A program made the position numbers and the translations under genes. The notes under the pieces are model-generated. The model had not been told where the DNA came from. It did not search any database and saw only the letters and a list, made by a program, of their open reading frames with translations. Positions 8,829 to 15,971 of a DNA stretch of 64,000 nt are shown one piece after another (position 1 is the first letter of the stretch; every line of letters starts with the position of its first letter). The stretch covers positions 1-64,000 of the forward strand of contig NZ_JASITD010000026.1 in the NCBI RefSeq assembly GCF_030063445.1, read 5' to 3'. The DNA is from Hymenobacter sp. H14-R3. GTDB lineage: Bacteria; Bacteroidota; Bacteroidia; Cytophagales; Hymenobacteraceae.

Positions 8829-9008
8829 CGCGGATTTAGCGGATTCGTCGGATTAATCGGATTTTGGTACTGGCGCGCTACCAGTATTGGTAAGCTCGTT
8901 CAAACGCAAAGAAGGCCCGCTGAAGCGGGCCTTCTTTGCGTTTGAAATAGATTTTAGTTTGAGTGCCATCACCAAAATCCGACGAATTCGCTAAATCCGC
9001 GGATTTAG
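8829..9008. repeat. 9-bp-periodic repeat arms flanking a terminator
   Basis: At 8829-8865 the sequence is a run of CGGATTNNN nonamers (CGGATTTAG, CGGATTCGT, CGGATTAAT, CGGATTTTG). At 8973-9008 the complementary form AATCCGNNN appears (AATCCGACG, AATTCGCTA, AATCCGCGG). The two arms are inverted copies placed symmetrically around the hairpin at 8899-8946. The second arm reaches the stop codon of the minus-strand XRE gene. Confidence 0.75.
8899..8946. terminator. Bidirectional hairpin terminator between mtaB and the XRE gene
   Basis: Perfect 22-base arms at 8899-8920 and 8925-8946 around a TGAA loop. The stem has a GC core (GGCCCGC/GCGGGCC) bordered by AAAGAA/TTCTTT, so it works as a rho-independent type hairpin in both directions. 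It sits between two convergent genes. Confidence 0.8.
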
Positions 9009-9667
9009 CTAGTTCGTTGCAGCAGGGCCACCATTTGCTGCATAAGTGCCTGCTGCGCTACTAAGTGCTGGTTGCGCTGCTCGGCCAGGGCCAGTTGATG
9101 TTGCAGGTACTGCGTTTGGAGGGCCACCGTGAGGTAGGCGGGGTCGGGCGAGGGGGCAGCGAAGGGAGCGGCCGGGAGCGGGAGTGAGCCAGTGGGGGTG
9201 GCAAGTATGCTGGGCGCGGCGGCGGGTATGCTAGGCGCAGCGGCGGCCATGCCGGGCACGGTGGCGGGCTTGGGAAGATTGGCGGCGGCCAAGGCCACGG
9301 TGGCGGCAATGTCAGCGGGTTGCAGCAGGGCTCCATCGTCGGTGGCCCGGCGGCGTAACGGCGGGGGGAGCGGCGGCTCGAATGCTTCTGCCGGGGCGGC
9401 AAGCGGCGCGGCCGGGGCGCTTGCCGTGGGGGCGGTGGGCTCCAGCAGCATGGGGCCCTGGCCAAGCATCAGCCAGTCTTTCGACACATTTGGGTATGTA
9501 TCGAATACCTTACACAAAAGGTCATATCCGGGCTTATTACGCTCATCAACAAGATGTTGGATAACGGTGGCCGTTTTATCCAGCGACTGTGCGAAGGCAT
9601 TTTTACTCAGGCCCAGATGCTGAATGAGTTGGGTAAAGCGTTGGCCAATGGAATCGGGAGCGGGCAT
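9005..9667 (-). CDS. XRE-type HTH protein with Pro/Ala-rich linker and C-terminal coiled coil
   Basis: 220 residues from the ATG at 9667 (MPAPDSIGQRFTQLIQHL). Residues 5-70 form a helix-turn-helix of the XRE type seen in Bacteroidota (LGLSKNAFAQSLDKTATVI, then NKPGYDLLCKVFDTYPNVS and DWLMLGQGPM). Residues 75-180 are a low-complexity Pro/Ala linker. The last 45 residues are Gln- and Leu-rich (YLQHQLALAEQRNQHL) and likely form a coiled coil for oligomerisation. A TACATTTG -7-like box lies on the minus strand at 9696-9689, close to the start, but without a TTG partner. Target genes are unknown; the small genes upstream on the same strand are candidates. Confidence 0.75.
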   Translation of the reverse strand: MPAPDSIGQRFTQLIQHLGLSKNAFAQSLDKTATVIQHLVDERNKPGYDLLCKVFDTYPNVSKDWLMLGQGPMLLEPTAPTASAPAAPLAAPAEAFEPPLPPPLRRRATDDGALLQPADIAATVALAAANLPKPATVPGMAAAAPSIPAAAPSILATPTGSLPLPAAPFAAPSPDPAYLTVALQTQYLQHQLALAEQRNQHLVAQQALMQQMVALLQRTS

Positions 9668-9766
9668 CTGGGCAAGGAGAAGTTTGCACAAATGTATAAA
9701 GCTTGCTGTTATCGCGCCGGGGCCTGCCACTGGCCGAGCGGGTAACTTACCTACGCTGGCCAGGAT

Positions 9767-10204
9767 TTATAGCCACTGCGCTACCAGGTCGCAGCATAGT
9801 ATGCGCAGCTCAGCGCCCCAGAACTGGATTTCGTGGACTACCCTATTTGTGGTGGCCTCTACGCTTATTTCATCAATAAGCAGGCCATCTACCGCATGTT
9901 CTACGTCGGGCGGTAAGCGGTTCAGCTGGAAGGAAACCACCCCGTAGTAGTCGATGCGAAGGTTTTTCTCGTGTTTGAATTCACTCTTGTCCAGGAAAAC
10001 CGTGTGCGACAAGGCTGTGCTACCGTTGGTAATTTCTATTCGATTCAGTTTCAGGTCATGCGTGCAGTACTGGCCGTAAAAATTGTAGTGTTCAGAATCC
10101 GAGGCAAAAGCATAGGCATTGGGTGGAAGGAGCCCGGCTATGCGATGCAGGTAAGCCGCATAGGCAGAAGTATCGAGTATCCCTTCGTAGGTTATTGCTT
10201 GCAT
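9767..10204 (-). CDS. Uncharacterised small protein
   Basis: 145 residues, ATG at 10204. No signal peptide or membrane segment. It is acidic, rich in Tyr, His and Asn, with alternating beta-type stretches (EHYNFYGQYCTHDLKLNRIEI; NLRIDYYGVVSFQLNRLPP; RVVHEIQFWGAELRILCCDL). I recognise no domain. Such lone, cytoplasmic, beta-rich 15-18 kDa proteins in clusters are often immunity-type proteins in Bacteroidota, but nothing in the sequence proves it. It is followed by the XRE regulator and preceded by another small unknown gene, all on the minus strand. Confidence 0.6.
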   Translation of the reverse strand: MQAITYEGILDTSAYAAYLHRIAGLLPPNAYAFASDSEHYNFYGQYCTHDLKLNRIEITNGSTALSHTVFLDKSEFKHEKNLRIDYYGVVSFQLNRLPPDVEHAVDGLLIDEISVEATTNRVVHEIQFWGAELRILCCDLVAQWL

Positions 10205-10258
10205 AGGTAACCGGGTTGCGGTAGGCGTCCTCCCAAAAAAACCGGGCCTAAACAGCGC

Positions 10259-10756
10259 TCAAATGCCTTGGCTGTACATATCATAGGCTTGCACCTTAAT
10301 ATCGGTCAGGTTCTCCAGATTAATGGAATAAACCTGACAGTCGGAATACGCCTTCAGGCGTATTCCGACTACTTCCAATTTTTGAAATGGGTTAGATGCG
10401 GTTGAAAACAGGGTCCACAGCAATCCATCTGCGTTAGTAGCCGCCACAAATCCTTCGTTGCCCATTGCGCCCTCTCCACAACGAAAGGTGGTGTCGCCCA
10501 CAATTATCTGACTCCCATGAAGCTGAATCTCAGTCCAAAGGTCATCGTCGTATTTCACAATGCCTTCAATGGTTGTATCAGCTACTGGGAATGCATAGAA
10601 TTTTTCAGTTTGGTCAGAACGAACGGTATAAATACGGAGCAGGGTTACCCGACCATCGCCGTAGCTGAGGGCATTGAGCCCTAGCAGATGGCTGTCCGCC
10701 CATTGCAATTGCACAGAATTGCGATGGGCGGAAGGCAGAGAAGGAGAAGAAGGCAT
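10259..10756 (-). CDS. Uncharacterised small protein
   Basis: 165 residues, ATG at 10756 (MPSSPSLPSAHRNSVQLQW). Cytoplasmic by appearance, acidic, mostly predicted beta strand (GRVTLLRIYTVRSDQTEKFYAF; IQLHGSQIIVGDTTFRCGEG; KLEVVGIRLKAYSDCQVYSI). No family recognised. Its size and strand pattern resemble those of the neighbouring unknown protein encoded at 9767-10204, from which it is 54 bases away; the two may be co-transcribed. I could not establish homology between them. Confidence 0.6.
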   Translation of the reverse strand: MPSSPSLPSAHRNSVQLQWADSHLLGLNALSYGDGRVTLLRIYTVRSDQTEKFYAFPVADTTIEGIVKYDDDLWTEIQLHGSQIIVGDTTFRCGEGAMGNEGFVAATNADGLLWTLFSTASNPFQKLEVVGIRLKAYSDCQVYSINLENLTDIKVQAYDMYSQGI

Positions 10757-10819
10757 TTGATAACAAATTTATTTTCTGGGTCAACTGGGCAAGCAGCAAG
10801 CTCGCATAATTGTCGCAAA

Positions 10820-11734
10820 CTATATACGTTGCCGCGCCGGGGCCCGCCACGCCCCATGCTGCTGCCGCCACGGCCGAAGCTCGGCGAAGGAGTAACGGTA
10901 CTCCGGCTCGGGGGCCAGGTTGTAGTATGGGTGGGGGAAATTTTTGGTCAGCAAGTTAAAAAAAACCAGCCCGTGCCGGGTCAGGTAAAAATCGAAATCA
11001 GCCAGCGGCACCGCATCCATTTCACCAACGATGCCGGCCAGCTGCGCCTGCATGTCGGGGTCGTCGGGCAGCGCTTCGGCAATGGCTTGCAGCGTTTCGG
11101 CTTTGCGGGCGGCGCAGCGCTTAGCCAGGCTGCGGGCCAAGGCCCGGGGCTGGGCCACCAGGTCGGCGGGCCGGAGCTGCCGGCCCATGCCCAAGTCAAA
11201 GGTGAGGTGGTGAACATCTTCAATAGACGCCCCCGGTTGGTTCACGGTAAATGCCAGCGAAAGCAAACCGTGCGCGTTGTAGCGCACCTCGTACAGCAGG
11301 CTACCGGACGCGTTGCCCCCACTGTGGTTGCGCAGCATTGGCCGGGCAAGCCGCACGGCCTGCCCGGACAATGCTGGCAGCACGGTATCGGCAACTTCGG
11401 CCAGATGCTGCACCAGCACCGCGTTGATGCGGGAGGCCGCGGCAGCATTGGGCAGCTGCACCTGCGGCAGCCGCACCTGGTAATCCGGGTCGCCGGGCAC
11501 GCTATCCCCCAGGGTTACCAGCGTGGCATGCAGGCCCAGGCTATCGGCCGCGAGCGGCGGGGGCAAAAGCAGTACGGCCGATGCTGGCCGCTCGGGCCAT
11601 TCGGCCAGCGGACCACCCGAAGCAACCGCCTCCTTCGATTGCGGCGCCCCGTAACCAACCACACTGCCCACGCCTAACCAGCCAAGCATCACCCGCGCCA
11701 TAAGCAGCCGCCCCACTGGCACGTTCATCTTCAT
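10820..11734 (-). CDS. Secreted DUF3298/DUF4163-like protein
   Basis: 304 residues; ATG at 11734, or 11728 (MNVPVGRLLMARVM) for a slightly tighter signal peptide. After the signal comes a low-complexity stretch, then a domain in which strands alternate with helices: SRINAVLVQHLAEVADTVL, LLYEVRYNAHGLLSLAFTV, HHLTFDLGMGRQLRPADL and DFDFYLTRHGLVFFNL. This order is typical of the DUF4163/DUF3298 (RsiV/PdaC C-terminal) pair found in extracytoplasmic proteins. No sigma factor, anti-sigma partner or deacetylase domain is present, so the function is unknown. Confidence 0.6.
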   Translation of the reverse strand: MKMNVPVGRLLMARVMLGWLGVGSVVGYGAPQSKEAVASGGPLAEWPERPASAVLLLPPPLAADSLGLHATLVTLGDSVPGDPDYQVRLPQVQLPNAAAASRINAVLVQHLAEVADTVLPALSGQAVRLARPMLRNHSGGNASGSLLYEVRYNAHGLLSLAFTVNQPGASIEDVHHLTFDLGMGRQLRPADLVAQPRALARSLAKRCAARKAETLQAIAEALPDDPDMQAQLAGIVGEMDAVPLADFDFYLTRHGLVFFNLLTKNFPHPYYNLAPEPEYRYSFAELRPWRQQHGAWRAPARQRI

Positions 11735-11815
11735 TGATTTAAACCCACAAAGTTTACTCTAACCAATCTCCAAACCCAAGCTCCCTCCCAAGTAGCCAGG
11801 AGCGTCAGCTCCGTA

Positions 11816-11848
11816 TCTGTGAAATCCGTTAAATCCGTTTGAATCTGC
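11816..11848 (+). repeat. 9-bp-periodic AATCCG repeat, left flank of the ABC permease gene
   Basis: GTATCTGTGAAATCCGTTA is followed by AATCCGTTT and GAATCTGCGG with 9-base spacing. An inverted copy lies at 13100-13132, so the two copies bracket the permease gene exactly. Confidence 0.75.
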
Positions 11849-11851
11849 GGT

Positions 11852-13099
11852 CTATTCGTAGCGCAGGCTGTCGATGGGGTCCAGGGCGGCGGCCTTGCCG
11901 GCCGGGTACGAGCCCGCCAGCAGCCCCACCGTGATGCAGATGGTGAGGCCCATCCCTACCCAGGCCCACGGCACGATAAACGATTTGCTGCCCGCCAGCA
12001 CTGCCACGGCGTTGCCGGCCCCAATGCCCAGCAGGATGCCCAGCGTGCCGCCCATAACGCAAATCACGATGGCCTCCAGCAGAAACTGAAGCCGCACCTG
12101 CTTCGCGGTGGCCCCCAGCGCCTTGCGAATCCCGATTTCGCGGGTACGCTCCGTCACCGATACCAGCATGATATTCATGAGCGCGATGCTGGCCCCCAGC
12201 AGCGCCAGAAACGCGATGATGCCCCCGGCCACCTGCATTTTGCCGGTGAGCGAGTCGAGCGTGCCGGTGAGCGACTCGGGGCTTTCAAGCTCAAAGGAGT
12301 CTTCCTGGCCCAGGCGGTCGTTGCGCACGGCGCGCATTACGCCAGTGGCCTGGCCCTGCAAAAAGCTGAGGGAGGCAGCGTTGGGCGTGGCGGTTTTTAC
12401 GTCGTAGGTAAGGGCACCCTTGCGGGGCAGCTGGTTGCCGGTTTCGAGGGGCACCAGCAGCAGGCGGTCAGCCCCGGAGCCACCCATTGAGCTGCCACTT
12501 TTATCGAGCAGGCCCACCACCTGGAAGCGCTGGCCCAGCGCATACACGTACTTGCCCACCGGCGTTACCTGCGGAAAAAGCTTTTCCTTCATCTCGGCCC
12601 CGATGATGGCTACGTTGGCCCCGCTGTTGAGCTCGGCCGGCGAGAAGGTACGGCCCTGGGTGAGGGCGTAGCTCTGGATGCGCAGGTAGTTTTCGTCGCC
12701 GGCCACCACCTGCATGTTGGGGTTGGTTTTTAGGCCGCTGGCCTTGATTTCGGTGGCCCCGCTGATGAAGGCCGACAAACCCACCACCGTGCCCGGCTCG
12801 CGGCGCACCAGCTCCTTTTTATAGAGCGTGGCTTGCAGGTAGCTGAGCGCCGGGTACTGCTTGCCCTGCACACCCCCGCGCCGGAAGCGGTTGCCGTAGC
12901 CTTTGGCCTTGATTTCGAAGGCATTAGCGCCCAGGCTGGCGAAGGTGTCGCCCAGCGAGCTGCGCATGGCATCAATGGCCGTGAGGATGCCCACCAGGGC
13001 CATCAGCCCGATGCTCACGATGAGGGCGGTGAGGATGGTACGCAGCAGGTTGCCGGAAATGGAGCGCAGCGCCTCCCGGATATTTTCTAGAAAACTCAT
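11852..13099 (-). CDS. ABC transporter permease, MacB/FtsX type
   Basis: 415 residues, ATG at 13099 (MSFLENIREALRSISGN). Layout: one N-terminal membrane helix (LRTILTALIVSIGLMALVGIL, about 19-40), a large periplasmic MacB core domain (about 45-285), then three C-terminal helices of the FtsX domain (about 290-410), including ERTREIGIRKALGATAKQV and the final SYPAGKAAALDPIDSLRYE. These are hallmarks of MacB-like mechanotransmission permeases, which work with an ATPase and often an adaptor. No ATPase or HlyD-like gene is adjacent, so its partner is encoded elsewhere. It is bracketed by inverted repeats. Confidence 0.9.
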   Translation of the reverse strand: MSFLENIREALRSISGNLLRTILTALIVSIGLMALVGILTAIDAMRSSLGDTFASLGANAFEIKAKGYGNRFRRGGVQGKQYPALSYLQATLYKKELVRREPGTVVGLSAFISGATEIKASGLKTNPNMQVVAGDENYLRIQSYALTQGRTFSPAELNSGANVAIIGAEMKEKLFPQVTPVGKYVYALGQRFQVVGLLDKSGSSMGGSGADRLLLVPLETGNQLPRKGALTYDVKTATPNAASLSFLQGQATGVMRAVRNDRLGQEDSFELESPESLTGTLDSLTGKMQVAGGIIAFLALLGASIALMNIMLVSVTERTREIGIRKALGATAKQVRLQFLLEAIVICVMGGTLGILLGIGAGNAVAVLAGSKSFIVPWAWVGMGLTICITVGLLAGSYPAGKAAALDPIDSLRYE

Positions 13100-13132
13100 C
13101 GCAGATTCAAACGGATTTCACAGATACAGAGC
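13100..13132 (-). repeat. 9-bp-periodic repeat, right flank of the ABC permease gene
   Basis: CGCAGATTCAAACGGATTTC followed by ACAGATACAGAGC, abutting the permease start codon. It is the inverted copy of the element at 11816-11848. A closely similar copy in this orientation recurs at 63284-63311. Confidence 0.75.
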
Positions 13133-13145
13133 TTGTGCTTCTGGC

Positions 13146-13553
13146 TTACATAATGTGCACATCGTCCAGCTTTATAGTTAGTTGCATGGCCGTTTTAACC
13201 ATGTTGAATGTCGCGGTTAAGTCAGAAACCAACCCGTTGATATTCAAATCGTACCATACACTGCCGCGCTGGCCGTGCCAGCTTACCTCCTTACGCTGGC
13301 GGGCCGGATGCAGCTTACCTGCTCCGTCCAGCGCGGTGCCATTATTAACCAGCGTAACCCTATTATCGGGGCCGTCACCGTAGCTGGCAATTACCTCGGC
13401 CAGCAAGTCAGCGTTCCACCAAGTAGCGCGCTGACTCGGAATAATACGCATTGCTTCAGCAAATTTTTGCTGTTCCAGCAACTCAACCCAGCCATCGAGG
13501 TGGCTGATGATTTCGGCATCCAACGCACTGGCAGGCAGGACGGTTGTGGGCAT
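13146..13553 (-). CDS. Uncharacterised small protein (DUF7668-like ending)
   Basis: 135 residues from the ATG at 13553 (MPTTVLPASALDAEII); upstream in-frame sequence looks non-coding. Helical N-terminus (WVELLEQQKFAEAMRIIPSQ), then a charged middle and a conserved-looking end: VWYDLNINGLVSDLTATFNM, then LTIKLDDVHIM. This NG-x-x-SDLTATF / LDD-x-H-x-M ending resembles a family of small bacterial unknowns (DUF7668, from memory). Cytoplasmic, function unknown; it may belong with the other small unknown proteins of the 9.7-14.4 kb strip. Confidence 0.55.
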   Translation of the reverse strand: MPTTVLPASALDAEIISHLDGWVELLEQQKFAEAMRIIPSQRATWWNADLLAEVIASYGDGPDNRVTLVNNGTALDGAGKLHPARQRKEVSWHGQRGSVWYDLNINGLVSDLTATFNMVKTAMQLTIKLDDVHIM

Positions 13554-13704
13554 GAGAAAGACGTGAAAGCAGGTGTAGATGGCGGAAGTAGCAAGGGCCA
13601 ACTGCTGGAGGAAAGCCAATTTCCGCCAATGAGGCAGGTTTGCTGAGCTGAGCGCGGCGCGGCTGTTTAACCCGGGCTAAGATACTGGTTCTGGGCCGGT
13701 CGGG

Positions 13705-14436
13705 CTACTTAGCCACCAATTCCCACATGCCGTAGGGGTTTTCAAAGTCTGGGTAGCCGGCGTAGGGCTGCTGCTTGGCTTCGGTCAGGCGATAAACCGG
13801 CGCGTCAGCGGCCATGCTGAACGTGTGGCCGGGGGCCAGCACGGGCTGCTCGGCCACGCCAAAGCACGTGAACTCGCGCAGTAAGTGCGTTGCATCGGCG
13901 GCGGGCAAGTGGCGCACGAGGGCATCTTTGAGGCCCAGGTTGTGCATGCCGCAGGTAAAAAACGCCCCTTCTGGCGTGCCAATGGCCGCCGCCACAAACA
14001 ATTCCCACAGGGCCCCGGCCGCATCGGCGGCCGCGAGCGCTTGCCACTGCGCGGCTTCAAAGGCTTTGCCGGCCGTTTCAACCTTCACGGCCAGGCCGCC
14101 CGCATCGAGCAAAGCCGCGGCGGCCTGGGCTACCGCGCGGGCGCTGGCGTGGCTGGGTTCCATATCGGGCGGAGTGAGCAGGTAGGCAACCATTTGGTGA
14201 GCACCGATGGCTGCTACCGCGGTTTCGCTCATCGCCGAAAACCGGCCCGCCCGCCCAAAAGCCGCTTCCAGCTCGGGGTCGGCCTCGTAGAGCTCCAAGA
14301 AGAAATGCACATCGGCAGCGGGCTTCGCCAGAAGACCGCCTATGAAAAGGTACTCCCCATCGCGGGCTTTTATAAGTGCCTGCATAAACTCGGTTCGGCT
14401 GGCCCACGGGCCCGGAATGCACAGCACAGTTTGCAT
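13705..14436 (-). CDS. DUF4261-like protein
   Basis: 243 residues, ATG at 14436 (MQTVLCIPGPWASRTEFMQAL). Pattern: N-terminal CIPGPW, a YLFIGGLL strand, a central helix-rich Ala stretch with LLDAGGLAVKVETAG, then FTCGMHNLGLKDALV and GHTFSMAADAPVYRLTEAK. The GMHNLGL segment and the ending are what I associate with DUF4261 proteins, which are of unknown function and often accompany SMI1-type immunity proteins. Cytoplasmic; single gene facing the asparagine-synthetase-like gene divergently. Confidence 0.55.
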   Translation of the reverse strand: MQTVLCIPGPWASRTEFMQALIKARDGEYLFIGGLLAKPAADVHFFLELYEADPELEAAFGRAGRFSAMSETAVAAIGAHQMVAYLLTPPDMEPSHASARAVAQAAAALLDAGGLAVKVETAGKAFEAAQWQALAAADAAGALWELFVAAAIGTPEGAFFTCGMHNLGLKDALVRHLPAADATHLLREFTCFGVAEQPVLAPGHTFSMAADAPVYRLTEAKQQPYAGYPDFENPYGMWELVAK

Positions 14437-14583
14437 GAGGAAGGATAGAAGTGGGCGAAAGTTCGGTAGGTTCGCCCTAACTTAAGCTATGAATTTAGCC
14501 GCGCCCGGCCCTAATTGTTGAACCAGCCCCTAAGGCTATCCCGTTAGCCGGTGTTGGCTCCGCTATTTATTTCCCCCTTTCCT

Positions 14584-15855
14584 ATGAATCGTTTGCTGCC
14601 TGGGTGCCTATTGTTTGTTGCCCTGCTGGCCCCTACCCTGGCGGCCCGCGCCAACCGCATTTTTATCCCGATGGATAATACCCAGAAGGAATGTCTCAAG
14701 GCTTACGGCCTGTGCTACTGGGCGTTGAGCAAACAGCTGGAGGTCGATTGGCTGCTCAACTACCGCGGCGGCTCGTTTGCCTGCGAGTCGCAGCCGGCCC
14801 TCGAAAACGAGCTGGCCGTGCGCGGCATCACGTTCCAAACCATCTCGGAGGCGCAGTACACCGGCATTTTGCAGCAAATAGCCGACCCCAACGCCAACAT
14901 GGACGTGATGAAGCTGGAGAGGGTGCCCAAAATTGCGGTGTACACGCCCAAGGGCAAGCAGCCCTGGGACGATGCCGTGACCATGGTGCTCACCTACGCT
15001 GAGATTCCGTACGACAAAATTTACGACGATGAGGTGCTGAGCGGGGTGCTGCCCAAGTACGACTGGCTGCACCTCCACCACGAGGACTTTACGGGCGAGT
15101 ACGGCAAGTTTTACGCGAGCTACCGCTACGCGCCCTGGTACCAACAGCAGGTGCGCGACTCAGAAGCCGCTGCCAAGCGCAACAACTTCAAAAAGGTGAG
15201 CCAGATGAAGGCCGCCGAGGCCGTAAAAATGCAGGAGTTCATTGCGGGCGGCGGCTTCATGTTTGCCATGTGCTCAGCCACTGATAGTTATGACATTGCG
15301 TTGGCGGGCTTAGGCATCGACATGGCGGCCGAGATGTACGACGGCGACCCTGCCGACCCCGCCGCCCAAAGCAAGCTCAACTTCAATCGCACGCTGGCCT
15401 TCCAGAATTTTCAACTCAAAACTAACCCCTTCGAGTACGAGTATTCCAACATCGACATGCAGCCCGGCGAGCGCGGCCTGTATGAGCAAAACGATTACTT
15501 TCAGCTCTTTACATTCTCGGCCAAGTACGACCCCGTGCCGACCATGCTGACCCAGAACCACGAAAAAACCATTCACGGCTTCATGGGCCAGACCACGGCC
15601 TTCCGCAAAAGCCTCATCAAGCCCGACGTAATTGTGATGGGCGAAACCAAGCAAACCGGCGAGGTGCGCTACATGCACGGCACCCTCGGCAAAGGCACCT
15701 GGACGTTTTACGGCGGCCACGACCCCGAAGATTATCAGCACCTCGTGGGCGAAGAACCCACCGACCTCTCGCTGCACCCCAACTCACCGGGCTACCGCCT
15801 GATTTTAAACAACGTGTTATTTCCGGCGGCCAAGAAGAAGAAGCAGAAAACCTGA
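14584..15855 (+). CDS. Secreted protein annotated in relatives as 'asparagine synthetase B'
   Basis: 423 residues from the ATG at 14584 (MNRLLPGCLLFVALLA) with a signal peptide cut near AARA. The mature part begins RIFIPMDNTQKECLKAYGLCYW, followed by LEVDWLLNYRGGSF. Later parts include KIAVYTPKGKQPWDDAV, DWLHLHHEDFTGEYGKF, GGGFMFAMCSATDSYDIAL and GTWTFYGGHDPEDYQHLVG. This family is common in Bacteroidota and is called asparagine synthetase B in many annotations, but it lacks the Ntn-glutaminase and PP-loop domains of AsnB and is exported. The fold looks like a class-I glutamine-amidotransferase-like flavodoxin-type protein. True function unknown. Confidence 0.75.
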   Translation: MNRLLPGCLLFVALLAPTLAARANRIFIPMDNTQKECLKAYGLCYWALSKQLEVDWLLNYRGGSFACESQPALENELAVRGITFQTISEAQYTGILQQIADPNANMDVMKLERVPKIAVYTPKGKQPWDDAVTMVLTYAEIPYDKIYDDEVLSGVLPKYDWLHLHHEDFTGEYGKFYASYRYAPWYQQQVRDSEAAAKRNNFKKVSQMKAAEAVKMQEFIAGGGFMFAMCSATDSYDIALAGLGIDMAAEMYDGDPADPAAQSKLNFNRTLAFQNFQLKTNPFEYEYSNIDMQPGERGLYEQNDYFQLFTFSAKYDPVPTMLTQNHEKTIHGFMGQTTAFRKSLIKPDVIVMGETKQTGEVRYMHGTLGKGTWTFYGGHDPEDYQHLVGEEPTDLSLHPNSPGYRLILNNVLFPAAKKKKQKT

Positions 15856-15863
15856 GTGTTAGT

Positions 15864-15968
15864 AACGCGAAGTTTCGCGAAATAAAAAAGCGAAGTTTAG
15901 TAAAGCCGCCTCAGTCGTGAGTTCGGCTTTACTAAACTTCGCTTTTTTACTTCGCGAAACTTCGCGTT
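15864..15968. terminator. Long inverted repeat, bidirectional terminator between convergent genes
   Basis: Two arms of about 45 bases (15864-15908 and 15924-15968), nearly perfect, with an inner T/A run (TAAAAAAGCG / CGCTTTTTTAC). The outer parts are themselves palindromic (CGCGAAGTTTCGCG). It sits between the convergent asparagine-synthetase-like gene and porX. A related element with CGAAACTTTGCG motifs lies at 38566-38664. Confidence 0.75.
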
Positions 15969-15971
15969 AGA

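Noticed and set aside
14584..15855. True asparagine synthetase
   Set aside because: The protein has a signal peptide and lacks the N-terminal Cys glutaminase and PP-loop motif, so the common name does not describe its function.
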